Assembly: GCF_947494875.1 (NCBI RefSeq)
Contig: NZ_CANLWM010000001.1
Span: 806,001 to 870,000 of the forward strand
Length of the DNA stretch: 64,000 bases
Source of the DNA: an uncultured Williamsia sp.
GTDB taxonomy: Bacteria > Actinomycetota > Actinomycetes > Mycobacteriales > Mycobacteriaceae
Direction of reading: 5' to 3'
In this document: positions 1-9,223 of the stretch, one piece after another
Position numbering within the stretch: the stretch's first letter is position 1
Layout: every line of letters begins with the position of its first letter
Position numbers and translations under genes: made by a program
Notes under the pieces: model-generated
What the model was told of the DNA's origin: nothing
The model's input: only the letters and a program-made list of their open reading frames with translations
Database searches by the model: none

Positions 1-482
1 ATCACCGCGGGGTTCTGCGCGGCCTTCTGCACGTCGCGGGAGTCGATGTCCTCGACGGTGCTGCGGATCTGCGAGACCGTCTGCTTGGCCTCCTCCTTGG
101 CGCCCTCGGCGACCTCCTTGGCCTGCTCCTTGGCGTCGGAAACGGCCCCCTTGGTGGTGTCGGCGACCTCCTTGGCCTGGTCGGCGACGGAGTTCGCGGC
201 CTCCTTGGCCTTGTCGGCCACGTCTTCGGCGGCGTCGGCGGCCTTGTCGGCAGCCTGCTTCGTCTCGGCCTTGGCCTTGTCGGCCGAACCCTCCGCCTTC
301 AGCTGCGAGTCGCCGGTGGCGTCGCCAGCGGCCTTCTTGGCGGATCCGCCAGCCTCCTGCGCCTTGTCCTTGGCGGTGTCGGCCGCGTCCTGTGCCTTGT
401 CCTTGGCGGAGTCCGCCGCGTCCGAGACGGCATCCTTCGCCTTGTCGACCAGGTTCTCTGCCTTGTCGGCTGCGTCTGCCAT
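1..482 (-). CDS. CsbD/LEA-like Ala-Lys-Asp-rich stress protein (3' end outside window)
   Basis: About 160 codons are visible before the left edge cuts the gene. The protein is nearly all Ala, Asp, Lys and Glu, built from degenerate 11-residue-like blocks (SAKDKAQDAAD, TAKDKAQEAG, DKAKEAANSV), the low-complexity amphipathic helix pattern of LEA-type desiccation proteins. Residues about 54-73 (ATGDSQLKAEGSADKAKA) resemble the CsbD general-stress family. No signal peptide or membrane segment is seen. The ATG at 482 has a clear GAGAGGAG Shine-Dalgarno 6 bases upstream. A soluble osmotic or general-stress protein is likely from composition only; no biochemical role can be read from the sequence. 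Confidence 0.75.
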   Translation of the reverse strand, partial: MADAADKAENLVDKAKDAVSDAADSAKDKAQDAADTAKDKAQEAGGSAKKAAGDATGDSQLKAEGSADKAKAETKQAADKAADAAEDVADKAKEAANSVADQAKEVADTTKGAVSDAKEQAKEVAEGAKEEAKQTVSQIRSTVEDIDSRDVQKAAQNPAV

Positions 483-655
483 GGCGTTCTCCTCTCGCCT
501 CGAGGCGAGCCGATCTCGCCTCTTCATCACGTGTGTAGTCGAGACGAACGGGCTGATTGCACGGTTCCGCGACAGTGACTCGGGTCACTCTCTTCAGGAC
601 GACTCCGGCCGCCCTGCTCGTGTGAGCGGGGCGGCCGGTGGTCGGTCCTGTCGGG

Positions 656-1534
656 TCAGGCGCCGCGGAGCGTCCCCGTCAGGTGCGGGTAGCCCTTGGT
701 GCGGTTGAGCACCGAGACGTCCCAGCCACCGTCGACGGTGTCCACGTAGGCGTTGACCGTGGCGGGCAGCAGGATCGGCTTCCCGAACTTCGCGACATAG
801 GTGACGTCGTCGGGCAGGTGCGGCTCGACGTTCGCCAGCGCGGCCGCCGCGGTCCACATGCCGTGGGCGATCGCCCGCGGGAAACCGAAGGCCTTCGCGG
901 TCAGGTTCGCCATGTGGATCGGGTTGCGGTCGCCACTGGCCGCCGCGTACGACCGGATGCGACCGAGGTCCACGCGCAATGCGGCGTCGGGGGCGGGCGG
1001 TCGGTGATCACGCGGCGGGGTCGACTTCGGTCCACCCGAGAGGCTCGTCTTCTGCTGCTTGAGCAGTGTCGCCGTCTGCTCGGTGACCAGCTCGCCGCCG
1101 ACGCGGATCTCGCTGACGATGTCGACCAGCATCCCCTTGCGGTGCTCGCGGAGGTTCTCCGCGTGCGTCGCCACCGACAGTGGCTCACCCAGCTCGATCG
1201 GCCGGATGCGGTGGATCCGGTTCTCCAGGTGCACCGAACCGACTGCGCCGAACGGGAACGCCCGCGCGACCATCGTCTGCATCATCAACGGGAACTGCGC
1301 CACGAACGGGAAGGTCAGCGGCAGGTACCGGCCGAACTGCATCCCGGTCGCCAGGCAGTACTGACGGAGCTGGTCGCCGTCGATGCGCAGGTCCGACACC
1401 GTGTAGGTGGTGTCGGGCAGTTGCGCGTCGGCCGAGACCGACCCCGCCTTGCCGACGCCGGGGAGCATCCCGATGACGGCACTGCGGTAGACGTCGGTGG
1501 TGGCGGGCAGCGACTTCAGTGCGACGGTCGCCAC
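656..1534 (-). CDS. htdX: MaoC-type hot-dog (3R)-hydroxyacyl-thioester dehydratase, HtdX-like
   Basis: 292 residues, close to M. tuberculosis HtdX. The C-terminal half carries the hydratase-2 signature ASGDRNPIHMANLTAKAFGF (about residues 196-215) with the catalytic Asp and His. The N-terminal half looks like a second, inactive hot-dog fold, as in the double-hot-dog dehydratases. The expected reaction is reversible dehydration of (3R)-hydroxyacyl-CoA or -ACP in fatty or mycolic acid metabolism. The GTG at 1534 follows the stop of the reductase gene by one base, so the two are co-transcribed and translationally coupled. The longer upstream reading lies inside the reductase gene and is not credible. 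Family is confident; exact substrate is not. Confidence 0.9.
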   Translation of the reverse strand: MATVALKSLPATTDVYRSAVIGMLPGVGKAGSVSADAQLPDTTYTVSDLRIDGDQLRQYCLATGMQFGRYLPLTFPFVAQFPLMMQTMVARAFPFGAVGSVHLENRIHRIRPIELGEPLSVATHAENLREHRKGMLVDIVSEIRVGGELVTEQTATLLKQQKTSLSGGPKSTPPRDHRPPAPDAALRVDLGRIRSYAAASGDRNPIHMANLTAKAFGFPRAIAHGMWTAAAALANVEPHLPDDVTYVAKFGKPILLPATVNAYVDTVDGGWDVSVLNRTKGYPHLTGTLRGA

Positions 1535-1535
1535 G

Positions 1536-2894
1536 TCACGCCCCCAGCATGGCCTGGCCGCAGACACGCACGACGTTGCCGGTGACCGCGGAGGACGCGG
1601 GGTTGGCGAAGTACGCGACGGTCTCGGCGACATCGACGGTCTGACCGCCCTGCTGCAGGGTGCTCAGCAGGCGGCCGCCCTCGCGGGTGGCCAGCGGGAT
1701 GGCCGCCGTCATCTGGGTCTCGATGAAGCCGGGCGCCACCGCGTTGATGGTGATGCCCTTCTCGCCCAGGATCGGCGCGTAGGTGTCGACGAGACCGATG
1801 ACGCCGGCCTTCGAGGCGCCGTAGTTGGTCTGACCACGGTTGCCGGCGATACCGGCGATGGACGACACGTCGATCACCGCGCCGCCCTTGTTCAGCGCAT
1901 CGGCCGCGACGAGGTCCTCGACCAGCTTCTGCGGCGCCATCAGGTTCACCGCGATGACCGAGTTCCAGCGTCCGGCGTCCATGTTCGCGAGCAGCTTGTC
2001 GCGGGTGATGCCGGCGTTGTTGACGATGATGTCGAGGCCGCCGTGGCGCTCCTTGACGTGCTCGGCGAGCTTGATGCCCGCGTCCTCGGCGGTGACGTCG
2101 ATGGGGAACGCGGTGCCGTTGACCTTGTTGGCCGTCTTCGACAGCGCCTCACCGGCGGCCGGGATGTCGGCCACGATGACGTGCGCGCCGTCGCGGGCGA
2201 GCACCTCGGCGATGGTGGCGCCGATGCCGCGGGCGGCACCGGTGACGACGGCGACCTTGCCCTCGAGCGGCTTGTCCCAGTTCGCGGGCGCGGTGGCGTC
2301 TCCGGTGCCGACGCGGATGACCTGCGCGTCGACGAACGCGGACTTGGCCGACAGCACGAAGCGGACCGTCGACTCCAGACCCTTCAGCCCCGTGGGGGCG
2401 TCGGGTGCCACGTAGACCAGCTGCGCTGTGGCACCGCGCTGCGCCTCCTTGGCCAGCGACCGGGTGAAGCCCTCGAGTGCGCGCTGCGCGACGTGCTCCG
2501 ACGGATCCTTCACCAGCTCGGGCGTGGTGCCGATCACCAGGAAGCGGGCGCAGGGCGCGACCGACCGCATGATCGGGTTGAAGAACTCGAACAGCTGCTC
2601 CAGCTCGGCCGGGGTGGTGATCCCGGTGGCGTCGAAGACGATGCCGCCCAGCTTGTCCGCACCGCGACCGGTGGTGTTGTTCGAGATCAGCTCGTAGTCG
2701 TCGGTCGAGAGGATCTCGCGCAGCGGCTCCACCAGTCGGCCCTTGCCACCGAGCAGCACGGGACCGGGCAGCGGCGGCTCGGACGGCTTGTAGCGGCGGA
2801 GGGTGGGCGGCACGGGCAGGCCGGCCTGCTTGGCGATGAACGATCCGGGCAGCGAGTGGACGAACTGCGAGTACAGGCCTGCGTTGGCTGACAC
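1536..2894 (-). CDS. fabG4: FabG4-type high-molecular-weight 3-oxoacyl reductase
   Basis: 452 residues, twice the size of an ordinary FabG, as expected for the HMW FabG4 class. An N-terminal flavodoxin-like domain (about 1-210) precedes an SDR domain with the nucleotide motif [10 protein letters not shown] (about residue 222) and the catalytic Ser/Tyr/Lys set (SSIAGIAG, then NYGASKAG). It should reduce 3-oxoacyl-CoA/ACP to the 3-hydroxy form, feeding the dehydratase just downstream. The start is a GTG at 2894 with AAAGGAG 8 bases upstream; the N-terminus ([18 protein letters not shown]) fits the family. It is divergent from the thiolase gene, and the shared region holds a 16-base palindrome. 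Confidence 0.92.
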   Translation of the reverse strand: MSANAGLYSQFVHSLPGSFIAKQAGLPVPPTLRRYKPSEPPLPGPVLLGGKGRLVEPLREILSTDDYELISNNTTGRGADKLGGIVFDATGITTPAELEQLFEFFNPIMRSVAPCARFLVIGTTPELVKDPSEHVAQRALEGFTRSLAKEAQRGATAQLVYVAPDAPTGLKGLESTVRFVLSAKSAFVDAQVIRVGTGDATAPANWDKPLEGKVAVVTGAARGIGATIAEVLARDGAHVIVADIPAAGEALSKTANKVNGTAFPIDVTAEDAGIKLAEHVKERHGGLDIIVNNAGITRDKLLANMDAGRWNSVIAVNLMAPQKLVEDLVAADALNKGGAVIDVSSIAGIAGNRGQTNYGASKAGVIGLVDTYAPILGEKGITINAVAPGFIETQMTAAIPLATREGGRLLSTLQQGGQTVDVAETVAYFANPASSAVTGNVVRVCGQAMLGA

Positions 2895-2981
2895 GGGAGT
2901 TGCTCCTTTACCGGGTGTGACCCGCACCGGTGTGATCGCGTCACGGCACCGCGTGCGAGGCGTTCGAGGTTCGACAAGTAA

Positions 2982-2997
2982 CTTACTCGCGAGTAAG
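2982..2997. promoter_or_regulatory. 16-base perfect palindrome between fabG4 and thiolase genes, likely TetR-family operator
   Basis: CTTACTCGCGAGTAAG is fully self-complementary and lies in the 143-base divergent intergenic region, 88 bases from the reductase start and 41 from the thiolase start. Its size and symmetry suit a TetR-type repressor that controls both directions. No regulator gene is adjacent, so its identity is not shown here. Confidence 0.6.
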
Positions 2998-3037
2998 AAT
3001 ACTCCAAAGGTCCGAACGACTCCCGGGGAGATCCGCT

Positions 3038-4402
3038 GTGGCAACCACATCCAACGCCCGCTCCACGACAAGCGCGTCGAAGTCGCGCTCCAGCTCGTCG
3101 AAGTCCTCCGCGAACGGAGGAGGCGCGAAGTCGCTGCGCCCGGTCGCCATCGTCGGTGGCAACCGGATCCCGTTCGCGCGTCAGGACAAGTCCTACGCGA
3201 CGGCCGGCAACCAGGACATGTTCACCGCCGCGCTCGACGGACTCGTCAGTCGGTTCAGCCTGCAGGACGAGCGCCTCGGTCTCGTCGCCGGCGGCGCGGT
3301 CCTGAAGCACTCGCGGGACTTCAACCTCATCCGTGAGTCGGTGCTCGGGTCGGCGCTGTCGCCGTACACCCCGGCCATCGACATCCAGCACGCCTGTGGC
3401 ACGGGCCTGTCGGCCGTGTCGCTGGTCGCCGACGGCATCGCCACCGGCAAGTTCGAGGCCGGCATCGGCGGCGGTGTCGACACCACCTCCGACGCCCCGA
3501 TCGGTGTCTCCGAGCCGCTGCGCCGGGCACTGCTCGAGGTGAACCGCGCGAAGAGCACCACCGATCGCATCCGTGGTGTCCTCGCGCTGCTGCCGAAGCT
3601 CGGCATCGACATCCCCAAGAACGGGGAGCCCCGCACCGGCATGTCGATGGGTGAGCACGCCGCGATCACCGCCAAGGAGTTCGGGATCGCCCGCGCCGAC
3701 CAGGACGCATTGGCCGCCGCGAGCCACCAGAACATGGCGAAGGCCTACGACGAGGGCTTCTTCGACGACCTGATGACGCCGTTCCTCGGCCTCACCCGTG
3801 ACGAGAACCTCCGCCCGGACAGCTCCGTCGAGAAGCTCGCCAAGCTCAAGCCGGTCTTCGGTGTCGGCCTCGGCGACGCGACCATGACCGCGGGCAACTC
3901 GACCCCGCTCACCGACGGTGCCTCGACGGTGCTGCTCGCCAGCGACGAGTGGGCCGCCCAGAAGAAGCTCCCGGTGCTCGCGCACCTCGTCGACGTCGAG
4001 ACCGCCGCGGTCGACTACGTCAACGGCCCCGACGGCCTGCTGATGGCCCCGACCTACGCCATCCCGCGTCTGCTCGAGCGCAACGGCCTCACGCTGCAGG
4101 ACTTCGACTTCTACGAGATCCACGAGGCGTTCGCGTCGGTCGTGCTCTGCACCCTCGCCGCGTTCGAGTCCGAGGACTACTGCAAGGGTCGCCTCGGCCT
4201 CGACGGTGCGCTCGGCGCGATCGACCGCAGCAAGCTGAACGTCAAGGGCTCGTCGCTCGCCGCCGGCCACCCCTTCGCCGCGACGGGCGGTCGCATCGTC
4301 GCCCAGACCGCGAAGCTCCTCCACGAGAACGGTGGCGGCCGGGCGCTGGTGTCGATCTGCGCCGCCGGCGGCCAGGGTGTCACCGCCATCATCGAGGGCT
4401 GA
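3038..4402 (+). CDS. fadA2: Acetyl-CoA C-acyltransferase (thiolase), FadA2-like
   Basis: 454 residues. An Ala/Ser/Lys-rich leader of about 35 residues precedes the thiolase fold. The acyl-enzyme Cys is in [12 protein letters not shown] (about residue 119). The C-terminal half has HEAFA (about 365), [10 protein letters not shown] (about 411) and the second catalytic Cys in CAAGGQG (about 445). It should carry out thiolytic cleavage of 3-oxoacyl-CoA, or the reverse condensation. Together with the divergent reductase and dehydratase it forms three consecutive steps of a fatty-acid cycle, the same trio as Rv0241c-Rv0243. The start is a GTG; the leader could be trimmed if a later start is used. 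Confidence 0.92.
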   Translation: MATTSNARSTTSASKSRSSSSKSSANGGGAKSLRPVAIVGGNRIPFARQDKSYATAGNQDMFTAALDGLVSRFSLQDERLGLVAGGAVLKHSRDFNLIRESVLGSALSPYTPAIDIQHACGTGLSAVSLVADGIATGKFEAGIGGGVDTTSDAPIGVSEPLRRALLEVNRAKSTTDRIRGVLALLPKLGIDIPKNGEPRTGMSMGEHAAITAKEFGIARADQDALAAASHQNMAKAYDEGFFDDLMTPFLGLTRDENLRPDSSVEKLAKLKPVFGVGLGDATMTAGNSTPLTDGASTVLLASDEWAAQKKLPVLAHLVDVETAAVDYVNGPDGLLMAPTYAIPRLLERNGLTLQDFDFYEIHEAFASVVLCTLAAFESEDYCKGRLGLDGALGAIDRSKLNVKGSSLAAGHPFAATGGRIVAQTAKLLHENGGGRALVSICAAGGQGVTAIIEG

Positions 4403-4498
4403 CCCTCGGCCGACCCCGTCAGTGCAGGTCACAGCATCGGGAAAAAGATTCTCTCTGCTGTGTAACGTCCCGACGGGGGTCGGCGATATCCCAGATGG

Positions 4499-4551
4499 CT
4501 CCGGCCGAACTGCCAGACCCCCGACCCGGCAGTTCGGCCGGAGTTCTTTCG
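4499..4551 (+). terminator. Strong hairpin terminator after the thiolase gene
   Basis: A perfect 16-base inverted repeat (4499-4514 with 4528-4543, arm CTCCGGCCGAACTGCC) with a 13-base loop is followed by TTCTTTCGTC. It isolates the fatty-acid genes from the iron-regulated operon that begins at 4605. Confidence 0.85.
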
Positions 4552-4584
4552 TCTCCGGGCCACGGTGCTGATGCAGCGCCCAAC

Positions 4585-4603
4585 TTAGGGTAGCCTTCGT
4601 TCA
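4585..4603 (+). promoter_or_regulatory. IdeR/DtxR-type iron box next to the SIP start codon
   Basis: TTAGGGTAGCCTTCGTTCA matches the left half and centre of the mycobacterial IdeR consensus TTAGGTTAGSCTAACCTAA. It ends one base before the ATG at 4605. A -10-like TAGCCT (4591-4596) sits inside it, 8 bases from the ATG, suggesting a leaderless transcript repressed by iron-loaded IdeR. Confidence 0.7.
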
Positions 4604-4604
4604 C

Positions 4605-5483
4605 ATGGGAACCGTGTTCGGCGCCGTGGTCGCCGTGACCGATCTGTCCCCGCGCCTGCGTCGTCTCGTCTTCGACGTACCGAAGATCGACGAGCTGCGC
4701 CTGCCCGACGCAGGGGACGACGCCGTCGGCATCTATCTCCCCGACGAGCCGCACACGGCACCCCGGGCGATGGAGTATCGCGACGGGGCCTGGGCCTATC
4801 ACGACGTCGACACCACCCCGATCGGCCGCAACTACACGGTCCGCCGTCGCGGACCGGGGCCGCGACAGATCACCGTCGACTTCGTCCTGCACGACCACGG
4901 CCCGGCCACGACATTCGCCCGCGACGTGCGCATCGGCGACCAGGTGGTGCTGGCGCACGCCCGCAGTTGGTATCGACCGGGCCCCGGGACCGACTGGTCC
5001 CTGCTCGTGGCCGACCTGGCCGGACTGCCCGCGCTGGCCCGCATCGTCGAGGAGCTGCCCGTGGGTGCCCGGGCGACAGCCATCGTGGAGGTCCTGCACC
5101 CGTCCGACCTCGACTGCCTGCCCGCCCGCGACGACGTGAACGTCGTCCCCGTCGTGGGTTCGGGCAACGGCCGATGCGCGAGCGAGCTGCCGCGGCGGGT
5201 CCGTGAGTTCGTGCACCCTGCGGGACGGGGCTACTGCTGGTACGCGGGCGAGTGCGGCGCGACGCGCGAGGTCCGCAAACACCTCCGCACCGACCACGGG
5301 TTCACCGCGGACCAGTTCGACATCGTCGGGTACTGGCGCGTCGACTCCGAGACCTGGGACCGCCGCTTCGCCGAGATCGGTGAGGAGCTGGTCGCCGTCT
5401 ACACACAGGCACTGGCCGACGGCAAGGGCGACAAGATCGCCTCGGAGGAGTTCGACCTCGCGCTGGAACGCGCAGGACTGTAG
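4605..5483 (+). CDS. Siderophore-interacting protein (ViuB-type flavin ferric-siderophore reductase)
   Basis: 292 residues in the SIP/ViuB family. RNYTVRR (about residue 75) is the flavin-binding RxYTxR motif of the ferredoxin-reductase-like FAD domain. The C-terminal half is the nicotinamide-nucleotide domain with GYCWYAGECGATREVR and the long terminal helix (EEFDLALERAGL). It should release iron from the imported ferric siderophore by reduction to Fe(II) in the cytoplasm. It is first in an uptake operon: the permease start is 8 bases downstream. An iron box touches its start codon. No Shine-Dalgarno is visible, fitting a leaderless mRNA. Confidence 0.93.
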   Translation: MGTVFGAVVAVTDLSPRLRRLVFDVPKIDELRLPDAGDDAVGIYLPDEPHTAPRAMEYRDGAWAYHDVDTTPIGRNYTVRRRGPGPRQITVDFVLHDHGPATTFARDVRIGDQVVLAHARSWYRPGPGTDWSLLVADLAGLPALARIVEELPVGARATAIVEVLHPSDLDCLPARDDVNVVPVVGSGNGRCASELPRRVREFVHPAGRGYCWYAGECGATREVRKHLRTDHGFTADQFDIVGYWRVDSETWDRRFAEIGEELVAVYTQALADGKGDKIASEEFDLALERAGL

Positions 5484-5491
5484 CCGCCGAC

Positions 5492-6559
5492 GTGGCCGTG
5501 TCCGCACCCCAGCCGCAGCTGTCGACGCCCGACGTCGATCTCCGGCCCACCGACGTCGGAACACGTTCTCGCCGTCGACGCGCACTCGGTGCCGTCGTCC
5601 TGGCGGTCGCACTCGTCGCGGTGGTGATCGCGAGTCTCGCGATCGGGACGCAGCACACGGATCTCGCGACCGTGTGGCGCGCTGTGATGGGCGACGCCCG
5701 CGGTGACGGCTGGGTCGTCCGCGATCTGCGGATCCCGCGCACGCTGCTGGGCCTCGTCGTGGGCGTGGCGCTCGGACTGTGCGGCGCGGTGATCCAGGGG
5801 CTGACCCGAAACCCGTTGGCGGACAAGCAGATCCTTGGCGTGAACTCCGGGGCGGGACTGTTCGTCGTGTCGGCGGTCGCGTTCGGTGGCGTGCGGTCGG
5901 TGACCGGGTACATCTGGTTCGCGTTCGCCGGCGCCCTGGTCGCGATGGTGGTGGTGCACCTCGTCGGGATGTCGGGGAGGTCGGCGGCCACACCGGTGCG
6001 ACTGCTCCTCGCGGGTGTCGCCATCGGTGCCGTCCTGGACGGAATCGGCTACGTCGTCCGGCTGCGCAATCCGCGAGCCTTCGACTCGATGCGGTTCTGG
6101 GACGCGGGAGCCCTCGACGGACGTGGTCTCGAGGTCGTCGCGACCGTCACCCCGTTCGTGGTGGTCGGTGCCGCGCTGTGTGTGTGGGTCGGGCGCTCGC
6201 TGAACGCCGTCGCGCTCGGCGACGACCTGGCCGCCGCGATGGGGCAGAACGTCGCCCGCACCCGCCTCGTCGGTCTCGTCGCCGTGACACTCCTCGCGGG
6301 AGCGGCCGTCGCCGCGGCCGGGCCGATCGGGTTCGTCGGTCTGATGGTCCCGCACGCGGTGCGATGGTTCACCGGACCGGACTGGCGGTGGATCTGCGGG
6401 TACAGCGCGCTCGCGGCGCCGGTGCTTCTCCTCGCCGCCGACGTCGTCGGCCGTGTCGTCATCGCCCCCGCCGAGCTCCCCGCCGGGATCGTCACCGCGT
6501 TCCTCGGTGCGCCCGTGTTGATCTGGCTGATCCGTCGTGTTGGGACGGATCGGCGATGA
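5492..6559 (+). CDS. Ferric-siderophore ABC permease, FecCD family (first subunit)
   Basis: 355 residues. After a cytoplasmic tail of about 30 residues there are about nine or ten hydrophobic segments. FecCD hallmarks are visible: RIPRTLLGLVVGVALGLCGA and the conserved loop QGLTRNPLADKQILGVNSGAG (about residues 105-125), and the late GPIGFVGLMVPHAVR coupling region (about 275-289). It pairs with the next gene as the heterodimeric membrane channel for a ferric hydroxamate siderophore. It corresponds to the Fxu permeases of the M. smegmatis exochelin locus by context. The GTG start is 8 bases after the SIP stop; the next gene overlaps by 4 bases. Confidence 0.93.
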   Translation: MAVSAPQPQLSTPDVDLRPTDVGTRSRRRRALGAVVLAVALVAVVIASLAIGTQHTDLATVWRAVMGDARGDGWVVRDLRIPRTLLGLVVGVALGLCGAVIQGLTRNPLADKQILGVNSGAGLFVVSAVAFGGVRSVTGYIWFAFAGALVAMVVVHLVGMSGRSAATPVRLLLAGVAIGAVLDGIGYVVRLRNPRAFDSMRFWDAGALDGRGLEVVATVTPFVVVGAALCVWVGRSLNAVALGDDLAAAMGQNVARTRLVGLVAVTLLAGAAVAAAGPIGFVGLMVPHAVRWFTGPDWRWICGYSALAAPVLLLAADVVGRVVIAPAELPAGIVTAFLGAPVLIWLIRRVGTDRR

Positions 6560-7653
6560 CCGTGGCGGACCGCGCACGGGCGCTGCGCCCGGTGCCACAC
6601 GCGGCGGAGGTGACGGGTCCGCGCACGCTCCTCATCCGGCGCGGCGGCTGGTTGTCGATGCGTGTGCGCGCCCGCACGGTGGTCGTGGTCGCCGTCCTCG
6701 TCGTGGTCGCCGTCGTCGCCGCGGTCCTCGCGCTCGGAGTCGGCGAGTACCGGGTGGACCCGGCGACCGTGCTCGCCGTCCTCACCGGCCAGAACACGGG
6801 ATTCGACTCGGTGGTGGTCCTCGAGTGGCGGATGCCGCGCATCCTGCTCGCGCTGGTGCTCGGTGCGGTGCTGGGGATGTCGGGCGCGATCTTCCAGGCG
6901 CTGACCCGCAACCCGCTGGGCAGCCCCGACATCATCGGGTTCGGGATCGGTGCCTACACGGGCGCTCTCGTCGCGCTCGCAGCGTTCGGCGGCGGGTACT
7001 ACGTGATGGCCGGCGGGGCGATCGTCGGCGGGATGATCGCGGCCGTCGCGGTCTACGCGCTCGCCTACCGGTCCGGGGTCGCCGGGTTCCGACTCATCGT
7101 CGTGGGCATCGCGGTGAGCGCGGTGCTGAACTCGGTCAACCAGTGGATCGTCATCAAGATCGACCTGAAACAGGCGATCACCGCGTCGGTGTGGTCGCAG
7201 GGCACCCTCTCCGGTGTCGAGTGGACCCAGCTCGTCCCGGTGGCCGTCTGCAGCGCGGTCGCGATCGTGGCGGTGGGCGCGCTCGGGTCGCAGCTGGCCG
7301 TCCTGCAGATGGGCGACGACGCGGCGGGCGCACTCGGTGTGCGAGTGGAACGGGTCCGACTGGCCTATCTGGTCGTCGGGGTCGTGCTGGTCGCGGTCGC
7401 GACCGCCGCCGCGGGCCCCATCTCGTTCGTGGCACTCGCAGCCCCCCAACTCGCACGCCGGTTGTCGGGGTCGGCCGGGGTCGGCCTGGTCGGCTCGGCG
7501 GCGATGGGTGCGGTGCTGCTGCTGGTCAGTGATCTGGTGGCGCAGACGGTCCTCGCTCCGACGCAGCTGCCGGTGGGTGCCGTGACCGTGTGTGTCGGCG
7601 GGCTGTATCTCGTGTACCTGCTGATCACGCAGGTCCGGAAGGGACGCGGATGA
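6556..7653 (+). CDS. Ferric-siderophore ABC permease, FecCD family (second subunit)
   Basis: 365 residues. It has the same topology as the preceding permease, with a 35-residue cytoplasmic leader and then a strong hydrophobic helix (VVVVAVLVVVAVVAAVLAL). FecCD motifs: MPRILLALVLGAVLGMSGAIFQ, LTRNPLGSPDIIGFGIGAYTG and the late AAGPISFVALAAPQLARR. The ATG at 6556 overlaps the upstream stop (ATGA), so translation is coupled and 1:1 stoichiometry with the first permease is expected. The FecE ATPase gene likewise overlaps its 3' end. Confidence 0.93.
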   Translation: MTVADRARALRPVPHAAEVTGPRTLLIRRGGWLSMRVRARTVVVVAVLVVVAVVAAVLALGVGEYRVDPATVLAVLTGQNTGFDSVVVLEWRMPRILLALVLGAVLGMSGAIFQALTRNPLGSPDIIGFGIGAYTGALVALAAFGGGYYVMAGGAIVGGMIAAVAVYALAYRSGVAGFRLIVVGIAVSAVLNSVNQWIVIKIDLKQAITASVWSQGTLSGVEWTQLVPVAVCSAVAIVAVGALGSQLAVLQMGDDAAGALGVRVERVRLAYLVVGVVLVAVATAAAGPISFVALAAPQLARRLSGSAGVGLVGSAAMGAVLLLVSDLVAQTVLAPTQLPVGAVTVCVGGLYLVYLLITQVRKGRG

Positions 7654-8444
7654 ACGAGGATGTCGCCGCGCTCGGCGCGCGTGACCTCGCGCTGGGTTAC
7701 GGCGGCCGCACGATCGTCGACGGACTGTCGGTCGACATCGCGGCCGGCGCGATCACCGCGATCGTCGGACCGAACGCGTGCGGCAAGTCGACGCTGCTGC
7801 GCGGCCTCTCGAGGCTGCTGTCGCCGACCCGGGGACAGGTCGTCCTCGACGGCCGTGACATCTCCGCGTTGAAGACGAAGGACGTCGCGCGCCGACTGGG
7901 ACTGCTGCCGCAGACGTCCATCGCCCCCGAGGGCATCACCGTCGCCGACCTGGTGGCGCGCGGGCGCTTCCCGCACCAGCGGGTGCTGCGGCAGTTCTCC
8001 CGCGACGACGAGCGCGCGGTGACCGACGCCATGGCCGCCACCGGCGTCGACGCGCTGGCGGGCCGACCGGTCGACGAGTTGTCGGGCGGTCAGCGACAAC
8101 GGGTCTGGGTCGCGATGGTGCTGGCGCAGCAGACGCCCGTCATCCTGCTCGACGAACCGACGACGTTCCTCGACATCGCCCACCAGATCGAGCTCCTCGA
8201 CCTGTTCGGTCGGCTGAACCGTTCGCAGGGGTCGACGATCGTCGCGGTGCTGCACGACCTGAACCACGCCTGCCGCTTCGCCGACGTCGTGATCGCGATG
8301 AAGGACGGTGCGATCGTCGCGCAGGGTGCCCCCGCCGACGTCATCACCGCGGACCTCGTCGAGGACGTCTACGGGTTGCCGTGCCGCATCATCGACGACC
8401 CGGAGAGCCACACCCCGTTGGTGATCCCCCGCATCACGCGCTGA
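7650..8444 (+). CDS. Ferric-siderophore ABC ATPase, FecE/FepC family
   Basis: 264 residues. All ATPase motifs are present: Walker A GPNACGKST (about 38-46), Q-loop LLPQTS, signature ELSGGQRQR (about 142), Walker B VILLDEPTTFLD (about 162-173) and the switch His in AVLHDLNHA. The phrase DEPTTFLDIAHQ is typical of iron-siderophore importers. It should power the two preceding permeases, with the lipoprotein encoded at 43940-44956 as the likely binding protein. Start ATG at 7650 overlaps the permease stop. This gene ends the uptake operon; the next siderophore gene lies 8 kb away, past unrelated genes. Confidence 0.95.
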   Translation: MNEDVAALGARDLALGYGGRTIVDGLSVDIAAGAITAIVGPNACGKSTLLRGLSRLLSPTRGQVVLDGRDISALKTKDVARRLGLLPQTSIAPEGITVADLVARGRFPHQRVLRQFSRDDERAVTDAMAATGVDALAGRPVDELSGGQRQRVWVAMVLAQQTPVILLDEPTTFLDIAHQIELLDLFGRLNRSQGSTIVAVLHDLNHACRFADVVIAMKDGAIVAQGAPADVITADLVEDVYGLPCRIIDDPESHTPLVIPRITR

Positions 8445-8683
8445 TCGACGCCGTGGCTCGGTGCGCAGCGACGTGGGTGATTCATCGGCCGGTGGAACTG
8501 CGGCGACAACTGTCGAACTCCGGTGCTGAGGAACGAGCTTGCCTTCGGCGACAGCATGAGAAGCTACTGGGCCGGTGCCGAACTCGGAGCCAGCGCGCTA
8601 TGCTTCTGGTGTCGTGGTGAAGAGCCACGGAAGTGAGGCCGGGAGCCCGCACGTTTTGCGTGGTCGCCCGGCCTTCGCGCTGT
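8445..8683. other. Intergenic region between ATPase and DUF3800-like genes
   Basis: 239 bases with no convincing ORF. The distal part contains the hairpin at 8636-8674. The rest shows no recognisable tRNA, repeat or iron box. A short stable RNA cannot be excluded. Confidence 0.4.
8636..8674 (-). terminator. Hairpin terminator of the DUF3800-like operon
   Basis: AGGCCGGG (8636-8643) pairs with CCCGGCCT (8667-8674), and an inner CGCAC/GCGTG stem is closed by a T-rich loop. It lies 10 bases past the reverse-strand stop at 8684, so it probably ends that operon; it might also stop read-through from the uptake operon on the other strand. Confidence 0.6.
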
Positions 8684-9223
8684 CTAGAGCACCGTGTGCA
8701 CCGTGACCAGTGGTTGGACATGAGCACGTGAGGTGCCACCCGCCCCGTACGCCCACGCGATGAGGTCCGCCGCCCACAGCAGCTCGTGGGATGTGGGACG
8801 GTCAATGTCTGCGCGGACGCGGCCGAGCGCGCCCACGTCGGCCAGTGCACCGGTGAGGGCGGTGTGGTCCTGCTTGTCCTGGGAGCAGGACTCCACCAGT
8901 ATTCGGGTCGCCCCCATCTCGGCTGCGTGTTGGGCGAGTGCCTGCAGACACCGCGTTCGCACCTCTCGTTCGCTGAGACCCGTGCCGGCCAGCGCTCCGA
9001 CATAGATGTGGGCAGCGGTGATCGGACGCTGCCGCATGAAGTCTCGGATGATCTGGTCGCGGTTGCGTGACTCGTCCTTCATGTGGAGTCGGTCGCGGTT
9101 TCGGGGCTTGAGGTCACGCATAGTCTTTCGTGCCGCGGCAATGTCGCCACTCGCGACTACCGCCGCACACATCAAGTAGTCACGTCGACGGGACTCGTCG
9201 ACGAACACCTCGACCGTGCTCAC
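8684..9223 (-). CDS. DUF3800-like protein (RNase H-like fold suspected)
   Basis: About 179 residues. It opens with STVEVFVDESRRRDYLMCAAVV, the N-terminal beta-hairpin with a conserved Asp-Glu-Ser that marks DUF3800 proteins. Later come LVESCSQDKQDH (about residues 105-116) and DIDRPTSHELLWAADLIAWAY, where an acidic residue precedes a terminal helix as in this family. DUF3800 proteins are thought to have an RNase H-like fold and are often linked to mobile elements or defence, but no activity can be claimed. A GTG at 9223 overlaps the upstream stop (GTGA); an ATG at 9235 is an alternative start. It is the second gene of a two-gene unit. Confidence 0.65.
   Translation of the reverse strand: MSTVEVFVDESRRRDYLMCAAVVASGDIAAARKTMRDLKPRNRDRLHMKDESRNRDQIIRDFMRQRPITAAHIYVGALAGTGLSEREVRTRCLQALAQHAAEMGATRILVESCSQDKQDHTALTGALADVGALGRVRADIDRPTSHELLWAADLIAWAYGAGGTSRAHVQPLVTVHTVL

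Noticed and set aside
4430-4462. Inverted repeat CACAGCA...TGCTGTG before the terminator
   Set aside because: Only 7-base arms with a 19-base gap, downstream of the thiolase and not at a promoter; the perfect 16-base hairpin just after it explains termination better.
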